Assembly: GCF_033472595.1 (NCBI RefSeq) | Contig: NZ_CP137642.1 | Span: 1,488,001 to 1,552,000 of the forward strand | From: Methanoculleus receptaculi | GTDB lineage: Archaea > Halobacteriota > Methanomicrobia > Methanomicrobiales > Methanoculleaceae | DNA: 64,000 nucleotides | Direction of reading: 5' to 3' | Shown here: in pieces, positions 61,301 to 64,000 of the stretch | Numbering within the stretch: position 1 is the first letter of the stretch | Layout of the letters: each line of letters starts with the position of its first letter | Translations under genes and position numbers: made by a program | The notes under the pieces: generated by a model | What the model was told of the DNA's origin: nothing | Seen by the model: only the letters and a program-made list of their open reading frames with translations | Databases searched by the model: none

Positions 61301-62637
61301 GTAAAGGTGAGGAGAGTATCCCACTCTTCAGTCTGTGGGTTGCAAACCTCAACATAACCGTTATCCCAGCCCTCCTCGATGTCATACCAGGAGGTGATCT
61401 GGAAGGTGGCCGATTCCACCCCCGTCAGGTTGAACTCCCGCGTCAGGGTGTTATTAAGGTAATCAACGGATCCCGACCACCATACATGGTCGCTTGCGTT
61501 GAGCGAAGGGTTCTCTATGCGGAGCGTCCAGTTGCCCGGCTCGAGGGGTTCATCCCCGATGTACTTCACCATCCCCACATAATCGGGCACCGGAGTAGTC
61601 CACCAGTCGCAGTCCACACCCGGGTAGACCGTTCCACCGGGCGTCTCCAGGGTGACATTCAGCGCGGAATAAAGCGGCGCCTCCACCTCAAGGCAGATGA
61701 AGCCGGGGTCGAAACCATCATTCCAATTTTCAACAGGGATCTCAATCTCGAGGCCGGAGTCGATGGCCAGGTAATCCCCATCCACATAAAACCCGATGCT
61801 CCCACCGCTGTAGGATATAACATCCGCCCCAAGTTCCACGGCGCGCTCAAAACCGCGGATGACGGTAGAGGAGTTCGCACGCCCATTCGAGTCGAAGACC
61901 TTGATACCGATCAGGCGAGCTCCTGGTGCAACCCCGGTCTTTGTCCCGGATGCACCCGTCCCGGCGATCGTCCCGGCACAGTGGGTGCCATGGCCGTGAT
62001 CGTCGTAGGGCTCTGTAAGGTCGTTTACAAGGTCATCCCAGTCGACAACCTTGCCGGCGAGGTCGGGGTGATCGGCATAGATCCCGGTGTCCACAACGGC
62101 CACGGTCACCCCTGTGCCGTTAAACCCGTTCTCCCAGACCTCGGGCGCCTCGATCCAGTCCACGCCCCAGGCGATATCCTCTGAGTCCATCGGCGGAGGG
62201 TTGATGTAATCGATCGTCTCGCCCGCCGGTTTGTAGAAGTTAATGCCACGCTCACCCTTCTCCGAAGGGGTGTCGGCATCGATGGTGACAATCCGGTCCG
62301 GCACCACCATGGCAACATCGCTTCGGGCAGCGATCTTCTGCACCTCCTCGGGACTGAGGGTGGCGGCAACAGCGTTAACCGACCATAGCGGTGTCACATC
62401 AGCAGCGCCCATCTTATCCAGGGTCGCTATCACGTCTCCCTGGGACTGATCGGCAAACGCCGCAAGTTCAGCAGGCCCCGCGCTTGCAGGAGCCTGCTCT
62501 TTCATCACGATTATCACATGCTGCGCCTCACCGGTGAGCGGTGCAGCAGACGCAGCCCCTACCAGAAGCAGGGAAAGCAGAATGAGGTGTAGTATAACAC
62601 GCACGGCAACCACATCAGGATAAATGAAATACCTCAT
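58375..62637 (-). CDS. Large subtilisin-like protease with inserted domains and C-terminal dockerin
   Basis: A 1420-residue exported S8 peptidase. A signal peptide (VRVILHLILLSLLLVGAASA) and an I9-type propeptide (HVIIVMKEQAPAS...VAMVVPDRIVTID) precede the catalytic domain. Catalytic residues are Asp183 (AVVDTGI), His216 (GHGTHCAG), oxyanion Asn560 (SAGNDG) and Ser635 (GTSMACPHVSG). The distance from His to Asn is over 340 residues, owing to an inserted region that resembles a proprotein-convertase P-domain (NWTLRIENPS) and a MAM-like sandwich (WDNGYVEVCNPQTEEWDTLLTF). Beta domains follow (700-1350), and the end has two clear dockerin loops, DFNGNGRVDIGD and DFNGDGKVDAAD. Substrate unknown. 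Confidence 0.93.
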   Translation of the reverse strand: MRYFIYPDVVAVRVILHLILLSLLLVGAASAAPLTGEAQHVIIVMKEQAPASAGPAELAAFADQSQGDVIATLDKMGAADVTPLWSVNAVAATLSPEEVQKIAARSDVAMVVPDRIVTIDADTPSEKGERGINFYKPAGETIDYINPPPMDSEDIAWGVDWIEAPEVWENGFNGTGVTVAVVDTGIYADHPDLAGKVVDWDDLVNDLTEPYDDHGHGTHCAGTIAGTGASGTKTGVAPGARLIGIKVFDSNGRANSSTVIRGFERAVELGADVISYSGGSIGFYVDGDYLAIDSGLEIEIPVENWNDGFDPGFICLEVEAPLYSALNVTLETPGGTVYPGVDCDWWTTPVPDYVGMVKYIGDEPLEPGNWTLRIENPSLNASDHVWWSGSVDYLNNTLTREFNLTGVESATFQITSWYDIEEGWDNGYVEVCNPQTEEWDTLLTFTGVGQGVSTADLTPYCGGVIELRLRYETDYSVAWYGWYVDEMAIPEIGYYDDAEDEGEEDEGEWISYGWSCIPEEYPVYFSVTTCYADNGTSLQSQAVNRIVDLNGTVVVTSAGNDGDYGLRTIGAPAAAEKAIAVGAIDESIDYIAAYSSRGPVGWGENQRIKPDLVAPGSYVVSTDRRGGYATMSGTSMACPHVSGVVALMLDVNSSLTPAEIRSVLQRTAIDLGRTGPDTDYGAGRVSAWAAVDNITPLQPPVYDQPGLYAGCAYTYLKPGVENNITAIAWDDGPVADEEIWFRVTNSTATVLNITVMTDENGLAIASFVPVGGGYISYQYNVSDTHGNVVSADIYTYDGYRSPLKAFDTPDKEYRVPVNATATVSYTLVNPATMAPYTGDVVMQIGSYSQTFIPVNGTISADITREMLGEDRYGSPVYLYPADNMSEEAEVGAGWIDFIDYAETVTEVAPYMISAKPGGNATFVVKMYESLGGAPVADSTHSVSVVWLREAEVKSLAAQFPEETARLRGGEAGGFSPEFMEEISNLQESMEQVTFTTTNGIGKLSIPVPEDAYVGMVVQEVQEYGSGYYETVAIILVNLDPFMHHASVPEATHDRWLSIGGSWNSTYNETTKRFDPGDAIDVDCYLEDGDTGAPLAGTVYLYTSDGCTVVTTGTDGYGSVTIPVAARFPGDFEYYNQVQVVGLSGDAYGWTSLSPEGPIVLLIGEYVGWSLVASSTVTNADGEIVPMPGIFEVNRQIGGMHHYYSTGATTLASQYTTGGGSYAGAVTYGSYAITHYMKELASQGSWTWISIYTAATPLSIVTPPEQYYDTPGSKSIEVRMENGEAGIPVYLAWEIYPIYGGGSIYGHSGGSSIQETDANGRATLTLNVPENAEVYWEIGGGTPDLVFTTRSGYSLQMTAPHVKGDFNGNGRVDIGDVARVAWMALGLTDVNMEADFNGDGKVDAADAAKIAYYYVGKITSL

Positions 62638-62813
62638 TGGTATTAAATCATTTCATTCACCGGGGCTGATCATCCCCGCGTCATGTCAACAATCCTCCCC
62701 CGGCCAAAATCCATTCATTCACCGGAGATGGGAGAGACGCCTCGGCCCCTGCCGGATCACCGCGGCATTTTAGCATGCGCCGCCCCAGCATTACGTCATA
62801 TAAAAAGTTATGG
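62638..62813. other. Short gap between subtilase and cohesin genes
   Basis: No gene is seen. A direct repeat of the motif TTCATTCACCGG (62652-62663 and 62712-62723) lies here, and ATTTAATACC read on the minus strand (62640-62649) could be the subtilase TATA box, very close to the start. Confidence 0.4.
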
Positions 62814-63572
62814 TTACCGTCTCTGAAAGATACATAGAGCAGCCGCGATAGTAAGGGCAAGAACGGCTGCAACCGTGGAGAGCGGTGCTGGTGCCGGGGT
62901 CGTCGGTGTTTCATCACCAGCATGAGTTGGAGGGGCGGTCGCCGCGGTTTCAGGGGTCACGGTTTCATCACCTCCGGTTTGCGGGGTGGTCATCACCGGT
63001 GCAGGTGTCTCACCGGTTCCAGCGGTCATGGTGGCCGCCGCAGGTGCCGGCGTAGATGTCTCGCCGCCCCCTGCGGCAGACCCGGTTCCACCTTCACCTC
63101 CGCTGCCCGCCGCCGCTGTGCCGGCGGTAACCTCGCCTGCGGCAACGCTCTCAAACGCGATCGAGGAGAACGCCGGGAAGTCGCTCCAGCGGGCATCCTC
63201 AAGTGTCAGAGAACTCGAACCGCCTCCCGCCGCCGAGAAGGCCGCCTCCACCAGCGGTGCCGGGGACGGTATATCGACGGGGTCGGGAAAGATCACCAGC
63301 ACCCTGGCCCGCCCCGCTTCGTTCGTGTTCAGGGTCATGGATGCATCGGCATACGCTGACGCCAGTTGTATCCCATCAAGGGTCACCACACCCGGATCAT
63401 ACCGGAGATCGAACTGGACGCTTGTGGCCTGAGATATGCCCGAGACCATCACAGGCAACCATCTCCCGTCCGCCGACCCGGAAGGCGCCTCAAGCAGGGA
63501 TGCAGCCTGCACACCACCACCCGCAAGCGAGGTGCAGAGTATCAGAAGGATTGCAAGGCTTCGTGTTTGCAT
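62814..63572 (-). CDS. Membrane-anchored cohesin-like protein, first gene of the surface cluster
   Basis: A 252-residue exported protein. The signal peptide (TRSLAILLILCTSLAGGGVQA) is followed by a cohesin-like beta domain of about 120 residues (LPVMVSGISQATSVQFDLRYDPGVVTLDGIQLASAYADASMTLNTNEAGRARVLVIFPDPVDIPSPAPLVEAAFSAAGGGSSSLTLEDARWSDF), with the YDP and closing hydrophobic strand patterns of cohesins. A Gly/Thr/Ala/Pro-rich linker leads to the anchor PLSTVAAVLALTIAAALCIFQRR. It lies 176 bases upstream of the subtilase gene and is the obvious candidate to hold the subtilase dockerin. The start at 63572 is chosen over 63638 because it gives a proper signal peptide. Confidence 0.78.
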   Translation of the reverse strand: MQTRSLAILLILCTSLAGGGVQAASLLEAPSGSADGRWLPVMVSGISQATSVQFDLRYDPGVVTLDGIQLASAYADASMTLNTNEAGRARVLVIFPDPVDIPSPAPLVEAAFSAAGGGSSSLTLEDARWSDFPAFSSIAFESVAAGEVTAGTAAAGSGGEGGTGSAAGGGETSTPAPAAATMTAGTGETPAPVMTTPQTGGDETVTPETAATAPPTHAGDETPTTPAPAPLSTVAAVLALTIAAALCIFQRR

Positions 63573-63627
63573 GATATAACTCCATTCCGAGAGCATATAA
63601 AAATCTGCTGCTATGACCGGATGCCTC

Positions 63628-64000
63628 GGGGCCATCAAACCAGTACCCCCACGGCTTTATAAACATCTCCTTGGGCGGATTCGGGGCGGCATCGCCGCGC
63701 ACCCTCCACAAACCGGAGCCGGGGGGGCCGGGGTTTCTGCGAGACGCCATTACGGCGAGATGCGGAGAGGGGAGACCGACGAAAGGGGTATCCGGGTGAG
63801 ATGGTGGGGAGGAGACCGTCAGTTCGCGACCTCACCTGACACTCGATGAGATCGTGTTTCACCCCTGGCACGGCTATCCAGGGCCAATCGCCATTCACTC
63901 GCCCGCCCCCTCGAGCGGCCGGGCGGTGGGGGTGGCTCGACTCGCTGTATGGAAAACCGTTCCTGGTTGAAACGCAGGAGACAGGGGAAGGGGCGTCTCC
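63628..64000 (+). repeat. Dispersed copy of the mosaic repeat, forward orientation, cut by the window end
   Basis: Block 63628-63700 matches 40583-40649, as described there. Further on, CGCGACCTCACCTGACAC near 63827-63842, TCCAGGGCCAATCGCC, CCCGCCCCCTCGAGCGG (63900-63916), CGGTGGGGGTGG, GGAAAACCGTTC and GAGACAGGGGAAGGGG follow the order of the array. The hairpin is damaged (one arm is CGGCCGGGCG). No gene is visible in 63573-64000. Confidence 0.65.

Noticed and set aside
1-64000. CRISPR arrays or cas genes
   Set aside because: No short direct repeats with regular unique spacers were found. The tandem array at 13.6 kb has units of about 250 bases with conserved interiors, which does not fit CRISPR, and no cas gene is present. 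TnpB is the transposon-encoded relative only.

Overview
The window reads as chromosomal DNA of a methanogenic euryarchaeon, most probably a Methanoculleus-like member of the Methanomicrobiales. The archaeal assignment rests on genes seen directly: TFB, an NMD3 homologue, SRP19, Gar1, a replication factor C small subunit, ribosomal protein S8e, Rio2, Taw2, the archaeal pantoate kinase/phosphopantothenate synthetase route to coenzyme A, and type IV pilin-like proteins. The methanogen assignment is weaker (DUF2115, a small siroheme reductase-like protein, HypB, overall GC-rich style) and the genus is an inference.

Layout. 1-6.5 kb is a tightly overlapping informational and coenzyme A operon (DUF424, NMD3, taw2, coaBC, pantoate kinase, phosphopantothenate synthetase, RFC small subunit, methyltransferase). 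6.5-9.6 kb is accessory: a membrane-anchored HTH regulator, a secreted serpin and a hicB/hicA remnant lying between two traces of an IS200/IS605-type element. 9.8-13.4 kb holds a HypE-like protein, thiD and an Lrp-type operon. 13.6-14.9 kb is a tandem array of a GC-rich repeat of about 245-270 bp, of which further copies lie at about 20.6, 38.3, 40.7, 47.5 and 63.7 kb. 15.3-26.7 kb carries two pilin-like genes, a large membrane protein, a radical SAM protein, a siroheme reductase-like protein, a TrmB regulator, a frameshifted DUF2115 gene, a cupin/4Fe-4S membrane cluster and rps8e. A complete IS200/IS605 element (tnpA and tnpB) occupies 26.77-28.49 kb. 28.5-37.6 kb is a core block (hypB, SRP19, PHP hydrolase, gar1-tfb, tRNA-Ala, acyltransferase, thiL, DUF460, rio2, ncsA-like). 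37.7-43.8 kb has a ferritin-like protein, an acyl-CoA synthetase carrying an N-terminal ribbon-helix-helix domain, and a multi-PAS histidine kinase. 43.8-47.2 kb is an ABC transporter with an exported partner.

The most unusual part is 47.9-63.6 kb: six consecutive minus-strand genes that all encode exported proteins. Two of them, a 1420-residue subtilisin-like protease and a 1699-residue protein with an alpha-2-macroglobulin-type thioester motif, end in dockerin-like calcium-loop pairs. Three others begin with cohesin-like beta domains and end in Thr/Pro-rich linkers followed by a transmembrane anchor; the sixth shares the anchor architecture. The thioester protein also seems to carry cohesin-like segments of its own, so it could act as a scaffold. 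Taken together this looks like a non-cellulosomal, cell-surface cohesin-dockerin assembly built around proteolysis or protease trapping. A secreted serpin is encoded elsewhere in the window.

The second notable signal is the dispersed mosaic repeat family. It has a strong central hairpin, two interchangeable sub-modules and no credible coding function.
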